From contig JAIXWX010000006.1 of NCBI GenBank assembly GCA_027491075.1, forward strand, positions 38,105-102,104: DNA of 64,000 nt, read 5' to 3'. This document shows, one piece after another, positions 1 through 7,458 of this stretch (the stretch's first letter is position 1; each line of letters begins with the position of its first letter). The position numbers and the translations under genes were made by a program. The DNA is from Flavobacteriales bacterium. Lineage in GTDB: Bacteria; Bacteroidota; Bacteroidia; Flavobacteriales_D; Sanyastnellaceae. Below the pieces are notes generated by a model. The model searched no databases and was not told the DNA's origin. It was given only the letters and a program-made list of their open reading frames with translations.

Positions 1-1
1 G

Positions 2-40
2 TTTGGTGTACTCAGACCGGTTGACCTTGACAGATTCTAA
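2..40 (+). CDS. Possible 3' end of an upstream gene (partial)
   Basis: One forward frame is open from the window edge and ends at a TAA at 38-40, reading FGVLRPVDLDRF. It would leave 23 bp to the next gene. In Bacteroidota a PorV-type gene often follows the porU sortase gene, so this could be a type IX gene tail, but twelve residues are too few to identify it and the open frame could be chance. Confidence 0.3.
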   Translation, partial: FGVLRPVDLDRF

Positions 41-63
41 TTTTTGAGACTACAATTGAAATA

Positions 64-1104
64 ATGCTTATGAAAAAGCTTTTAATAATAGCAGTAGCAG
101 CAACTATCGGATTGACTACCTACGCAGGAAATCCAGACCGTGCTGGGTCTTCGGGAGCCGGACACCTTTTGGTGAATCCTTGGGCCCGTACTTCAGGGAA
201 TGGCTCCGCAGGAATGGCCTCTATCCGTGGAATCGAAGCGCAATTCCTCAACGTTGCTGGATTAGCATTTACGCGAAAAACAGAATTGGTTTTCACGAAT
301 AACAATTATCTAGTTGGTACTGGAATTCGTGTCAATGCATTCGGTTTTGGTCAAAAAGTGGGCGAAACAGGTGCTTTAGGTCTTTCTGTAACCAATATGA
401 ACTTTGGAGATCTTGACATCACCACTGAAGAACTTCCAGAAGGTGGAATTGGTACTTTTAGTCCCAACTACACCAACATTGGACTTTCTTATGCGAAGGG
501 ATTCTCAAACAGCATCTATGGTGGAATTACCGTACGAATGATTTCAGAAGCCATATACAACGTGCGCTCACAAGGATTTTCATTCGACGCGGGAATTCGC
601 TATGTGACCGGTCCTAAAGACAATCTTCGCTTTGGTATCGCACTTCGCAATGTTGGACCTCCCATGCGCTACAGAGGAGACGGTATGAGTATTAGCGCCG
701 TCATTCCTTCCACTGGTAATGCCATTACAGTGGAACAGCGTTCTGAGCGTTTCGAATTGCCTTCTTTAGTCAATGTAGGTATTGCTTATGATTTTATTTT
801 TAACGATAAAATGAAGCTGACTACCGATTTGCAATTCACTTCGAATTCTTTCACTAGAGACAATATTGCTATCGGAGGTGAATTCGGTTTTCGCGAGCGT
901 TTCTTCGTTCGTGCAGGTTATGGAACCGAAATAGGAATAGAAGATGGCGAAGAGCGAATGAGCGTTTTCACGGGTCCGTCTGTCGGTGCGACAGTTCAGA
1001 TTCCTGTTGGATCTGGAGAATCTAAAATTGGATTGGATTACGGATATCGTGTCACCAACCCATTTAATGGCGTTCACAGCATCGGAGTGCACATTACTCT
1101 ATAA
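64..1104 (+). CDS. PorV/PorQ-family outer-membrane beta-barrel protein
   Basis: Predicted outer-membrane barrel of the PorV/PorQ (formerly UPF0164) family, whose studied members act with the type IX secretion system, PorV carrying cargo to the sortase. A signal peptide covers residues 1-21. It is followed by the PDRAG segment (24-28) and the NVAGLAF segment (63-69) that I associate with the family, then alternating glycine/aromatic beta-strands to a C-terminal hydrophobic strand ending in GVHITL. At 346 residues it is of normal length. The ATG at 70 (MKKLL) is an equally good start. A strong terminator follows at 1131. A second family member lies at 25511. Whether this one is PorV itself cannot be settled without a search. 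Confidence 0.75.
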   Translation: MLMKKLLIIAVAATIGLTTYAGNPDRAGSSGAGHLLVNPWARTSGNGSAGMASIRGIEAQFLNVAGLAFTRKTELVFTNNNYLVGTGIRVNAFGFGQKVGETGALGLSVTNMNFGDLDITTEELPEGGIGTFSPNYTNIGLSYAKGFSNSIYGGITVRMISEAIYNVRSQGFSFDAGIRYVTGPKDNLRFGIALRNVGPPMRYRGDGMSISAVIPSTGNAITVEQRSERFELPSLVNVGIAYDFIFNDKMKLTTDLQFTSNSFTRDNIAIGGEFGFRERFFVRAGYGTEIGIEDGEERMSVFTGPSVGATVQIPVGSGESKIGLDYGYRVTNPFNGVHSIGVHITL

Positions 1105-1116
1105 TAAGAAAATTCT

Positions 1117-1124
1117 TATATTTG
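1117..1124 (+). promoter_or_regulatory. Candidate greA promoter, -7 element TATATTTG
   Basis: TATATTTG matches the Bacteroidota -7 consensus TAnnTTTG exactly. No clear -33 TTTG is seen 19-21 bp upstream. Transcription would start near 1129-1131, exactly at the base of the hairpin terminator, so any transcript would meet a terminator within about 30 nt before greA. Confidence 0.45.
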
Positions 1125-1130
1125 TACTAT

Positions 1131-1161
1131 GAGAACCCCGATTGGGGTTCTCTCTTTTTTT
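1131..1161 (+). terminator. Rho-independent terminator / possible greA leader attenuator
   Basis: A perfect 9-bp stem (GAGAACCCC at 1131-1139, GGGGTTCTC at 1144-1152) with a GATT tetraloop is followed by a T-rich tract (1153-1161). It ends transcription from the PorV/PorQ-like gene and lies 20 bp before the greA start. Because a TAnnTTTG element lies just upstream, it may also act inside the greA leader. Confidence 0.85.
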
Positions 1162-1181
1162 AAGTTATTAATATCACTGCC

Positions 1182-1658
1182 ATGGCAACACAAGTCGCGT
1201 ACTATACAGCTGAAGGTTTGAAGAAGCTTAAAGATGATCTCCACCAATTGAAAACCGTGGAGCGCCCGCGCATCTCTCAACAAATTGCAGAAGCCCGCGA
1301 CAAGGGAGATCTATCGGAAAACGCAGAATATGATGCTGCTAAGGAAGCACAAGGTCATCTAGAAGCTCGTATTGCTAAAATGGAAGATTTAGTAGCAAAT
1401 GCACGACTTATCGATGAATCTCAACTCGATAATTCTAAAGTATTCATCTTGTCAAAAGTCAAGATAAAAAACCTCGCTAATAATCAAATAGCAGAATATA
1501 CCCTCGTTGCAGAAAACGAGGCCAACCTAGCTGCAAAAAAAATATCCGTAGATTCCCCTATAGGCAAAGGTTTACTCGGAAAGAAATTAGGCGACGTCGC
1601 TGAGGTTACTGTACCAGCCGGAAAGATCAACTTTGAAATCATAGAGATTTCTAGATAA
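1182..1658 (+). CDS. greA: Transcription elongation factor GreA
   Basis: GreA rescues backtracked RNA polymerase by stimulating cleavage of the 3' end of the transcript. The protein has the usual 158 residues: an N-terminal antiparallel coiled coil (about 1-75) and a C-terminal FKBP-like domain. The loop at the coiled-coil tip reads RDKGDLSENAEYD, giving the acidic residues D43 and E46 that coordinate the catalytic Mg2+ in the family. The start ATG (CCATGGCA) follows a terminator hairpin by 20 bp. Its stop codon overlaps the start of the HIT gene by one base (TAATG), so the two are probably co-transcribed and translationally coupled. Confidence 0.97.
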   Translation: MATQVAYYTAEGLKKLKDDLHQLKTVERPRISQQIAEARDKGDLSENAEYDAAKEAQGHLEARIAKMEDLVANARLIDESQLDNSKVFILSKVKIKNLANNQIAEYTLVAENEANLAAKKISVDSPIGKGLLGKKLGDVAEVTVPAGKINFEIIEISR

Positions 1659-2047
1659 TGGCTACGATTTTTACCAAAATAATAAACGGAGAAATTCCTT
1701 GCTATAAAGTAGGAGAAAACGACAAATTCCTCGCTTTTCTAGATATTCAGCCTGTTGTGAAAGGGCATACCTTGATTATTCCTAAAATAGAAATAGACTA
1801 CTACTTCGATCTTCCAGACGATTACCTGAGTGAAATAAATTTGTTTGCTAAAGAAGTTGCTCGAAAAATAAAGACTATAGTGCCCTGCACGAAGGTTGGT
1901 GTTTCCGTCATAGGTTTGGAAGTACCTCATGCGCACCTGCATCTTATCCCTATGAATAGTGTTGGAGATATGAACTTTACAAAACAAAGAGCGCAACTAA
2001 GTGCTGAGGAGTTTCAGCAATTAGCACATGCCATCTCTAATGCCTAA
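1658..2047 (+). CDS. HIT-family nucleotide-binding protein
   Basis: A histidine-triad protein of the Hint/HinT branch, which hydrolyses nucleoside phosphoramidates and similar nucleotide conjugates. The triad HAHLHL is at residues 91-96, and the N-terminal TIFTKIINGEIPC with LAFLDIQP are typical of the branch. The length of 129 residues is normal. It starts one base inside the greA stop codon (TAATG). The last base is only 6 bp from the convergent hemB stop. The physiological substrate cannot be inferred from the sequence. Confidence 0.93.
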   Translation: MATIFTKIINGEIPCYKVGENDKFLAFLDIQPVVKGHTLIIPKIEIDYYFDLPDDYLSEINLFAKEVARKIKTIVPCTKVGVSVIGLEVPHAHLHLIPMNSVGDMNFTKQRAQLSAEEFQQLAHAISNA

Positions 2048-2053
2048 GTCCTT

Positions 2054-3040
2054 CTAAAGCTCTATTGTTCTACTTTTTACAAGCTGAGCGTATTCTTTTG
2101 CGAAATAGGTTAAGATAACGTCCGCTCCTGCCCGTCGAATACTCAGAAGCATTTCAGGCATCGCTTTCTCATAATTTATCCATCCCTTCTCCCCTGCAGC
2201 TTTTAGCATGGCATACTCACCACTGACGTTGTAAGCACTTATTGGTAAAGTACTATTCTCTTTCAATAGATGAATTACATCCAGATAACATAACGCTGGT
2301 TTTACCATCAAAAAATCGGCACCTTCTTCCGTATCGAGCATAAGTTCTCTTAGCGCCTCTATTTTATTCGCCGGATCCATTTGATAGGTCTTCTTATCTC
2401 CAGACTTTGGGGCACTATCCAAAGCTTCTCTGAAAGGACCATAAAATGCACTCGCGTATTTCGCCGTATAACTCATTATGGAGGTATTCACAAAACCATT
2501 AGCATCGAGCGCTTCACGCATAAAACTAACTCGTCCATCCATCATATCCGATGGACCTAAAATATCAACACCAGCATCAGCTTGGGCCAACGCCATTTTG
2601 GATAAAATAGGTAGCGTTTTATCATTCACTATTTCACCATTCTCTACAAGACCGTCATGGCCATCGCTACTGTATGGATCCATGGCTACATCGCTCATAA
2701 TGCAAGCTTCTGGAAACCTTGCCTTTATTTCCCGAATCGTCTTCAGATAGAAATTATCTGTGCGATAACTAATACTGGCTTCTCGGTCCTTCAAGCTTTC
2801 TTCGAAGGCAGGAAACAATACGAAACTCGTTAAACCCAATTGCAAGCATTCCTCTATCTCCGTCAACACAAGATCAGGAGACCATCGATAAATGCCTGGC
2901 ATGGACTGAATCGGCGTCTTCTGTCCCTTTCCGTCTATTAGAAAAAGAGGGTACATTAAGCAAGTAAGGGAAACGTTTGTTTCCCTTACCATAGCTCTTA
3001 CCGCCTCAGATTTTCGATTTCTTCTTGGGCGAATATTCAT
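2054..3040 (-). CDS. hemB: Delta-aminolevulinic acid dehydratase (porphobilinogen synthase)
   Basis: HemB condenses two 5-aminolevulinate molecules to porphobilinogen, the second common step of heme synthesis. The 328-residue protein has both active-site lysines: K194 in YTAKYASAFYGPF and K247 (Schiff base) in MVKP. The metal loop at 120-130 reads MDPYSSDGHDG, with aspartates where zinc enzymes have cysteines, so it should belong to the Mg2+-dependent type. It is the last gene of the leftward run DUF4290-hupE-yidD-lipoprotein-hemB, and its ATG overlaps the previous stop by one base. hemA, hemC and hemD lie about 20 kb away at 22.7-25.5 kb. Confidence 0.97.
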   Translation of the reverse strand: MNIRPRRNRKSEAVRAMVRETNVSLTCLMYPLFLIDGKGQKTPIQSMPGIYRWSPDLVLTEIEECLQLGLTSFVLFPAFEESLKDREASISYRTDNFYLKTIREIKARFPEACIMSDVAMDPYSSDGHDGLVENGEIVNDKTLPILSKMALAQADAGVDILGPSDMMDGRVSFMREALDANGFVNTSIMSYTAKYASAFYGPFREALDSAPKSGDKKTYQMDPANKIEALRELMLDTEEGADFLMVKPALCYLDVIHLLKENSTLPISAYNVSGEYAMLKAAGEKGWINYEKAMPEMLLSIRRAGADVILTYFAKEYAQLVKSRTIEL

Positions 3041-3498
3041 TACTGAATTGCAGTTTCAATTTCTGACTTCAACTCATTAAAAGACTCCTGATTGCCTTGA
3101 ATGGCCTTTAGGATATCTTCATCCTTTGCATCCTTTCCAAAAGGATTTTCGATTCCCTTGGATAGATCTTCCAACGAAGGCAACATCTTGGAATTTGACA
3201 TCCAATCAGCCAACTTAGATTTCATTCCTTCGACATCGCTATACTTTGATTTTAAGTCAGCATAGGCAGCCATCTTGGTAGAATCTGTTGCGAGCGTGCT
3301 GTCAGCGCTAAGTTCAGTAAGCTGCTTACCCAACTCTTCTAACTTTAAATCTAAGGTTGAATCCAAATTCGACTTGGCCTTAACCATTGTTTCTTGAATG
3401 GTACGAGCTTGAGTCAATTGTGCACTCTCGCCACCAGAACATGCTACGATAGAAGCTATCGCAAAAAAGAAAGCAAAAACAGAAATAGGTGTTTTCAT
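3040..3498 (-). CDS. Hypothetical coiled-coil lipoprotein
   Basis: A 152-residue protein I do not recognise. The N-terminus is a lipoprotein signal with lipobox SIVAC and acylated Cys20, followed by SGGES. The rest is rich in K, E, L, S and A in heptad-like spacing, suggesting a long helical or coiled-coil domain exposed to the periplasm. It starts directly after the yidD stop and shares one base with hemB (TAATG), so it is co-transcribed with both. No enzymatic motif is visible. Confidence 0.75.
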   Translation of the reverse strand: MKTPISVFAFFFAIASIVACSGGESAQLTQARTIQETMVKAKSNLDSTLDLKLEELGKQLTELSADSTLATDSTKMAAYADLKSKYSDVEGMKSKLADWMSNSKMLPSLEDLSKGIENPFGKDAKDEDILKAIQGNQESFNELKSEIETAIQ

Positions 3499-3744
3499 TT
3501 ATTTATTATTTGAAGGTTTCTTTTTAGGTACCGGATCATATCCAAATGTTCCCCAAGGATGGCATTTCGCTATTCTTTTTATTCCAAGCCAACTTCCTTT
3601 CATTACACCCCACTCATGAATAGCTTCAATTGTATAGTTGCTGCATGTAGGCTCATGACGGCAATTCTTTCCCAACCAAGGTGAAATCACCCACTGATAA
3701 ATCCGAATGGGTATAACAGCCAATTTCTTAAACAGTTCACCCAA
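3499..3744 (-). CDS. yidD: Membrane protein insertion efficiency factor YidD
   Basis: YidD is a small membrane-associated protein that assists YidC in inserting membrane proteins. The 81-residue product has an amphipathic N-terminus ([15 protein letters not shown]), the conserved [10 protein letters not shown] block with two cysteines, and the [13 protein letters not shown] end typical of the family. The best start is TTG at 3744, because a -7 element TAAATTTG lies 7 nt upstream of it. In many bacteria yidD sits beside rnpA and yidC; here it is in an unrelated heme/HupE operon. Confidence 0.93.
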   Translation of the reverse strand: MGELFKKLAVIPIRIYQWVISPWLGKNCRHEPTCSNYTIEAIHEWGVMKGSWLGIKRIAKCHPWGTFGYDPVPKKKPSNNK

Positions 3745-3751
3745 TTTTCGA

Positions 3752-3759
3752 CAAATTTA
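3752..3759 (-). promoter_or_regulatory. Candidate yidD promoter, -7 element TAAATTTG
   Basis: On the minus strand TAAATTTG, an exact TAnnTTTG match, ends 7 nt before the TTG start of yidD. No clear -33 box is seen. It lies in the 30 bp between hupE and yidD and would provide an internal promoter with almost no leader. Confidence 0.4.
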
Positions 3760-3774
3760 AAAGAAAAAAATGGA

Positions 3775-4329
3775 TCATTGAACCAGATTAAAAACCAAAT
3801 AGCCTGCTACCAATAAACAAGACCCCGCCAGAATCTTCTTTCGCAACTCCAATTTACGGATGATTTGATCTATTGCTAAAAATAATGCTAGTATAACCAC
3901 CAAAACCATTACTTGTCCGAACTCTACTCCTAGATTAAAAAGAAACAAGTTCTTCATAGCATCTGTCCCTTCGTCAAACATCATCCTGAAATAAGAACTA
4001 AAACCTAAGCCATGTATCAAACCGAACGTGGCTACCATCCCATAAGAGGTGAAACTAACTTTATTTTCTCCATAAAAAAAACAATAGAGAGAAGTGAGCG
4101 CGATGGTAATTGGAATCAATAACTCTATCAGATCAGAATTAAACTTTACCAATTGGAATCCTGCTAAAGCGAGAGTGACGCTGTGCCCCAAAGTAAATGC
4201 TGTAGCCAACAGAATTAGACTCTTCCAGTCCTTCACGGTAAACGGCGCAGACATCGCCAATAAAAACAGCATGTGATCATATCCCCCAATATCCGTGATA
4301 TGAAGCACGCCTTCACTGAAAGCATTCAT
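3775..4329 (-). CDS. HupE/UreJ-family membrane protein
   Basis: A 184-residue membrane protein with about six hydrophobic segments, matching the HupE/UreJ_2 family. Characterised relatives are linked to nickel or cobalt transport, but the Bacteroidota members are untested. The family pattern is seen in HITDIGGYDHMLFLLA near the N-terminus, in FTLGHSVTLALAG, and in TFGLIHGLGFSSYF, which hold the conserved His and Asp residues. Its ATG overlaps the DUF4290 stop by one base. No hydrogenase or urease gene is nearby, so a metal substrate is inference only. Confidence 0.85.
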   Translation of the reverse strand: MNAFSEGVLHITDIGGYDHMLFLLAMSAPFTVKDWKSLILLATAFTLGHSVTLALAGFQLVKFNSDLIELLIPITIALTSLYCFFYGENKVSFTSYGMVATFGLIHGLGFSSYFRMMFDEGTDAMKNLFLFNLGVEFGQVMVLVVILALFLAIDQIIRKLELRKKILAGSCLLVAGYLVFNLVQ

Positions 4330-5003
4330 TACTTATGCTTTTTAAACTTCTTCTTAGGTATAAACTTCTTGTGTTTGTTCTTACGATAGTTATCGTTATC
4401 GTAATCCTGAAACTTGTTTCCTTGAATAGTCTTTACTGCGTGGAGTTCTGTGATTCCTTCTAAACGAATCTTCCCTCCGCTGAGATAATTCAAATCCTTC
4501 AGAATGACATCATCGGTTACCGTGCTTCTATTCCAATTCAAAGAATTTTGTTTCATCAAATTAGCAATAGAAATAGAGAAAGCCCTTTTCTCTTCGCCTT
4601 CTTCCATGGCTATGCACTTTTCAATCATTCTTTCGACATATCTGCCATAGTGACCAAATCGAACATCCCCTTTGGGATAGGTCATGCGGGCGGGTGGAGC
4701 GTCTAGTTCTGAAGCATTGGGTACGGGATATGGACTATCTGCATTCAATTTAAAATCACTCATGATATGCAAGTGGTCCCAAAGCTTATGGTTGAAGTCT
4801 TCCATATCTCTTAAGTATGGGAACAATTGCCCCATCACTGAAAGTATAGCCCTCACGCATTTATTACGCTCTTCACGATCATCGATCGTCATCGCGTACT
4901 CGACCATTTTCTGTATGTTGCGTCCATACTCTGGGATAATTAAATCCGGACGCATGCTGTTATAAGGCTGAAAATTCAGGCTTTTATTGATCATCTCCGA
5001 CAT
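4329..5003 (-). CDS. DUF4290 family protein
   Basis: A 224-residue protein of a family that is nearly restricted to Bacteroidota and has no known function. The recognisable part is the N-terminal helical block (NSMRPDLIIPEYGRNIQ, then repeated helices to about residue 90). The C-terminus is strongly basic (about residues 205-224, rich in K and N), which could bind nucleic acid or the membrane surface. It is soluble, with no signal peptide. It heads the leftward operon into hupE, yidD, a lipoprotein and hemB. I see no clear TAnnTTTG element in front of it. Confidence 0.85.
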   Translation of the reverse strand: MSEMINKSLNFQPYNSMRPDLIIPEYGRNIQKMVEYAMTIDDREERNKCVRAILSVMGQLFPYLRDMEDFNHKLWDHLHIMSDFKLNADSPYPVPNASELDAPPARMTYPKGDVRFGHYGRYVERMIEKCIAMEEGEEKRAFSISIANLMKQNSLNWNRSTVTDDVILKDLNYLSGGKIRLEGITELHAVKTIQGNKFQDYDNDNYRKNKHKKFIPKKKFKKHK

Positions 5004-5082
5004 AGGAGCACTGTAATTTTAATGATTTACCTCTGCAACGAGGCCTTTGACTTTTTACAAATATATGCAAAGCTGAAAGATC

Positions 5083-7389
5083 TCAGCCCACTACTTTCAA
5101 TTTCGCAAATTTTAGCAACACTTGTTTCTGTCCGGCCGCGGGGAAAAAGATAGTAGCCTTAATATCTGGGGCAATCCCTTCCATGGCGAGTACTTTTCCT
5201 TTTCCAAATTTATCATGGACCACTTCTGCCCCTACGGAAATTTCTGACGCCTCCGAAAAAGATTCCGTCGCACTAGTAGAAACGGAAGTGGAAACCTTCT
5301 TAAAATTCGGTGGTGGTGAAGCCGTCCTCACTGGTTCATCGTTTCTTGAAGCAACGGGAGAACCTGAGAATCCCGAACGCTCGGCTGCAAAGTCAATTCT
5401 CTTGACAACTGTTTTTCTTTCCACCACTGGAAAATCAAGATACGCCTCATCAATTTCCTCTATAAAGCGAGAAGGTTCGCAATAACTCAATTGACCCCAG
5501 CGGTACCTGCTCAATGCATAACTCAACGTAGCTTGTTTCTCAGCGCGTGTGATGGCTACATAAAACAACCTTCGCTCCTCCTCCATTTCTTCTCTACTAT
5601 TCAAAGAAAGCTGAGATGGAAAAAGATTTTCTTCCATCCCGACAATATTCACATATGGAAACTCTAGTCCTTTTGATCCGTGAATGGTCATGAGACTCAC
5701 AGAATTTCGATCGTCTTCATCCTCATTATCCGCATCAGTAAGCAGTGCAACGTCAATTAAGAAATCACTCAAGGTATTTACTGCATCCGGATTTTCTAGA
5801 TTTTCTTTTTCAGAAAACTCCTTCATACCGTTGAGCAGCTCTTGTATGTTTTCATAACGCGCCACTCCCTCAGGGGTTCTGTCGCTGTAGAGATCCTTCA
5901 ATAAACCACTGTGACTAGCAATATGATGCCCTAAATCATAGGCATTCTTCAGCTGAAGTTCTACCTGAAAAGAACGAATCATCAAAACAAATTCGGCGAG
6001 CTTTGAATAGGAGGCACCGGAAATTCCAACTTCAGAAGCTCTCTCTACCATTTCCCATATTCCTATTTGCCTTTCACTAGCGCCAACAACTAATTTATCA
6101 ATGGTCGTTTTTCCAATTCCACGCGTGGGATAATTGATAATTCGTTTTAATGCCTCTTCATCATTCGGGTTGCATGTAAGCCGGAAATAAGCCAGAAGAT
6201 CTTTGATCTCTTTCCGTTGATAAAAGCTTAATCCACCATAAATTTTATAGGGAATATTGAGCTTTCTCAAAGCCTCTTCAAACGCTCTGCTCTGTGCGTT
6301 GGTTCTGTATAGAATAGCAAAGTCGTGGTAGGTTCCTCCAACTTGTTGTTTGGTGGCATAGATTTGATTGGCGACAAAGTTTCCTTCATCATTGTCCGTC
6401 ATCGCTTTGTGTACCTTTATGCGCTGCCCATCCTCGTTTGCGGTCCAAACCTTTTTCTGAATTTGATCTTTATTCTTTGAAATGATACTATTAGCGGCTT
6501 CTACAATGACCTTGGTACTCCTATAGTTCTGCTCAAGTTTATACATAGCAAACTCAGGATAGTCTCTTCGAAAGTTGAGGATATTCTGGATATTCGCTCC
6601 ACGAAATGCATAGATACTCTGTGCATCGTCGCCCACTACACATACATTCTCGTGACGAGCTCCCAGTTGTTTAACAATTAAGTACTGGGCAAAATTGGTA
6701 TCCTGATACTCGTCTACTAAAATGAATTGGAATTTATTCTGATAGCGATAAAGTACTTCGGGAAAATCACGCAGCAAGACGTTGGTTTTGAAAAGCAAGT
6801 CATCAAAGTCCATAGCACCCGCTTTGAACAGTCGCATGTCATATCGTGCGTAGATCTCTGACATCCTTGGTCTTCCCGACTGCCGATCTTCAGCTATTAA
6901 ATCAACTTGTTGTGCGTAATCGGCTGAAGAAATCAGGTTGTTTTTGCAACTAGAAATTCGGTTATACACCATTCCAGGCTTGTACATTTTATCGTCTAAG
7001 CCCATCTCTTTAAGAATATCCTTAATCAAACTTTTTGCATCCGTCGTATCGTAGATGGTAAAGTCGCGCGGATAGTTGATTCTTTCAGATTCTATTCTCA
7101 GAATTCGGGCAAAGATGCTGTGGAATGTTCCCATCCATATATTTCGAGCATTGCTTTCTCCAACCAACGAAGCGATTCTTTCCTTCATCTCACGCGCCGC
7201 TTTATTGGTAAATGTGAGAGACAAAATATTGAAGGGATCTACCCCATTTTGTATCAGATGTGCAATTCTATACGATAAGACGCGTGTTTTACCAGAGCCT
7301 GCTCCGGCAATGACCATCATGGGCCCATTTATATGAGCAGCTGCGGCTCTTTGGGCTTCGTTCAACTGATTTAACAACTCCGAATTCAC
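5083..7389 (-). CDS. pcrA: UvrD/PcrA-type superfamily 1 DNA helicase
   Basis: An ATP-dependent 3'-5' DNA helicase for repair and replication-fork maintenance. Of 768 residues, the Walker A motif GAGSGKT is at 29-35, the Walker B motif appears as LVDEYQDTN, motif III as GDDAQSIYAFRGA, motif IV as QNYRST, and motif VI as LFYVAITRAEKQ. The C-terminal GAEVVHDKFGKGKV segment is the small domain found in PcrA-type enzymes. The start is GTG, 4 nt after a TACTTTCG element, which predicts a leaderless mRNA. It is divergent from the response regulator at 7459. Confidence 0.95.
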   Translation of the reverse strand: MNSELLNQLNEAQRAAAAHINGPMMVIAGAGSGKTRVLSYRIAHLIQNGVDPFNILSLTFTNKAAREMKERIASLVGESNARNIWMGTFHSIFARILRIESERINYPRDFTIYDTTDAKSLIKDILKEMGLDDKMYKPGMVYNRISSCKNNLISSADYAQQVDLIAEDRQSGRPRMSEIYARYDMRLFKAGAMDFDDLLFKTNVLLRDFPEVLYRYQNKFQFILVDEYQDTNFAQYLIVKQLGARHENVCVVGDDAQSIYAFRGANIQNILNFRRDYPEFAMYKLEQNYRSTKVIVEAANSIISKNKDQIQKKVWTANEDGQRIKVHKAMTDNDEGNFVANQIYATKQQVGGTYHDFAILYRTNAQSRAFEEALRKLNIPYKIYGGLSFYQRKEIKDLLAYFRLTCNPNDEEALKRIINYPTRGIGKTTIDKLVVGASERQIGIWEMVERASEVGISGASYSKLAEFVLMIRSFQVELQLKNAYDLGHHIASHSGLLKDLYSDRTPEGVARYENIQELLNGMKEFSEKENLENPDAVNTLSDFLIDVALLTDADNEDEDDRNSVSLMTIHGSKGLEFPYVNIVGMEENLFPSQLSLNSREEMEEERRLFYVAITRAEKQATLSYALSRYRWGQLSYCEPSRFIEEIDEAYLDFPVVERKTVVKRIDFAAERSGFSGSPVASRNDEPVRTASPPPNFKKVSTSVSTSATESFSEASEISVGAEVVHDKFGKGKVLAMEGIAPDIKATIFFPAAGQKQVLLKFAKLKVVG

Positions 7390-7393
7390 TGTG

Positions 7394-7401
7394 CGAAAGT
7401 A
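7394..7401 (-). promoter_or_regulatory. Candidate pcrA promoter, -7 element TACTTTCG
   Basis: TACTTTCG differs from TAnnTTTG at one base and ends 4 nt before the GTG start. The same octamer occurs in the opposite direction at 7435-7442 in front of the divergent regulator, which makes a chance match less likely. Confidence 0.4.
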
Positions 7402-7434
7402 CGTTGATTCGATAGCCTTTTCGTCGTTTGTTCA

Positions 7435-7442
7435 TACTTTCG
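7435..7442 (+). promoter_or_regulatory. Candidate response-regulator promoter, -7 element TACTTTCG
   Basis: TACTTTCG lies 16 nt before the ATG at 7459. It mirrors the element used by the divergent pcrA gene, so the 69-bp intergenic region holds two back-to-back copies. No convincing -33 element is visible. Confidence 0.4.
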
Positions 7443-7458
7443 CAACAAAAGAAAAGGC

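Noticed and set aside
766..1092. Minus-strand ORF inside the first PorV/PorQ-like gene
   Set aside because: Antisense shadow; the forward frame is clearly the coding one.
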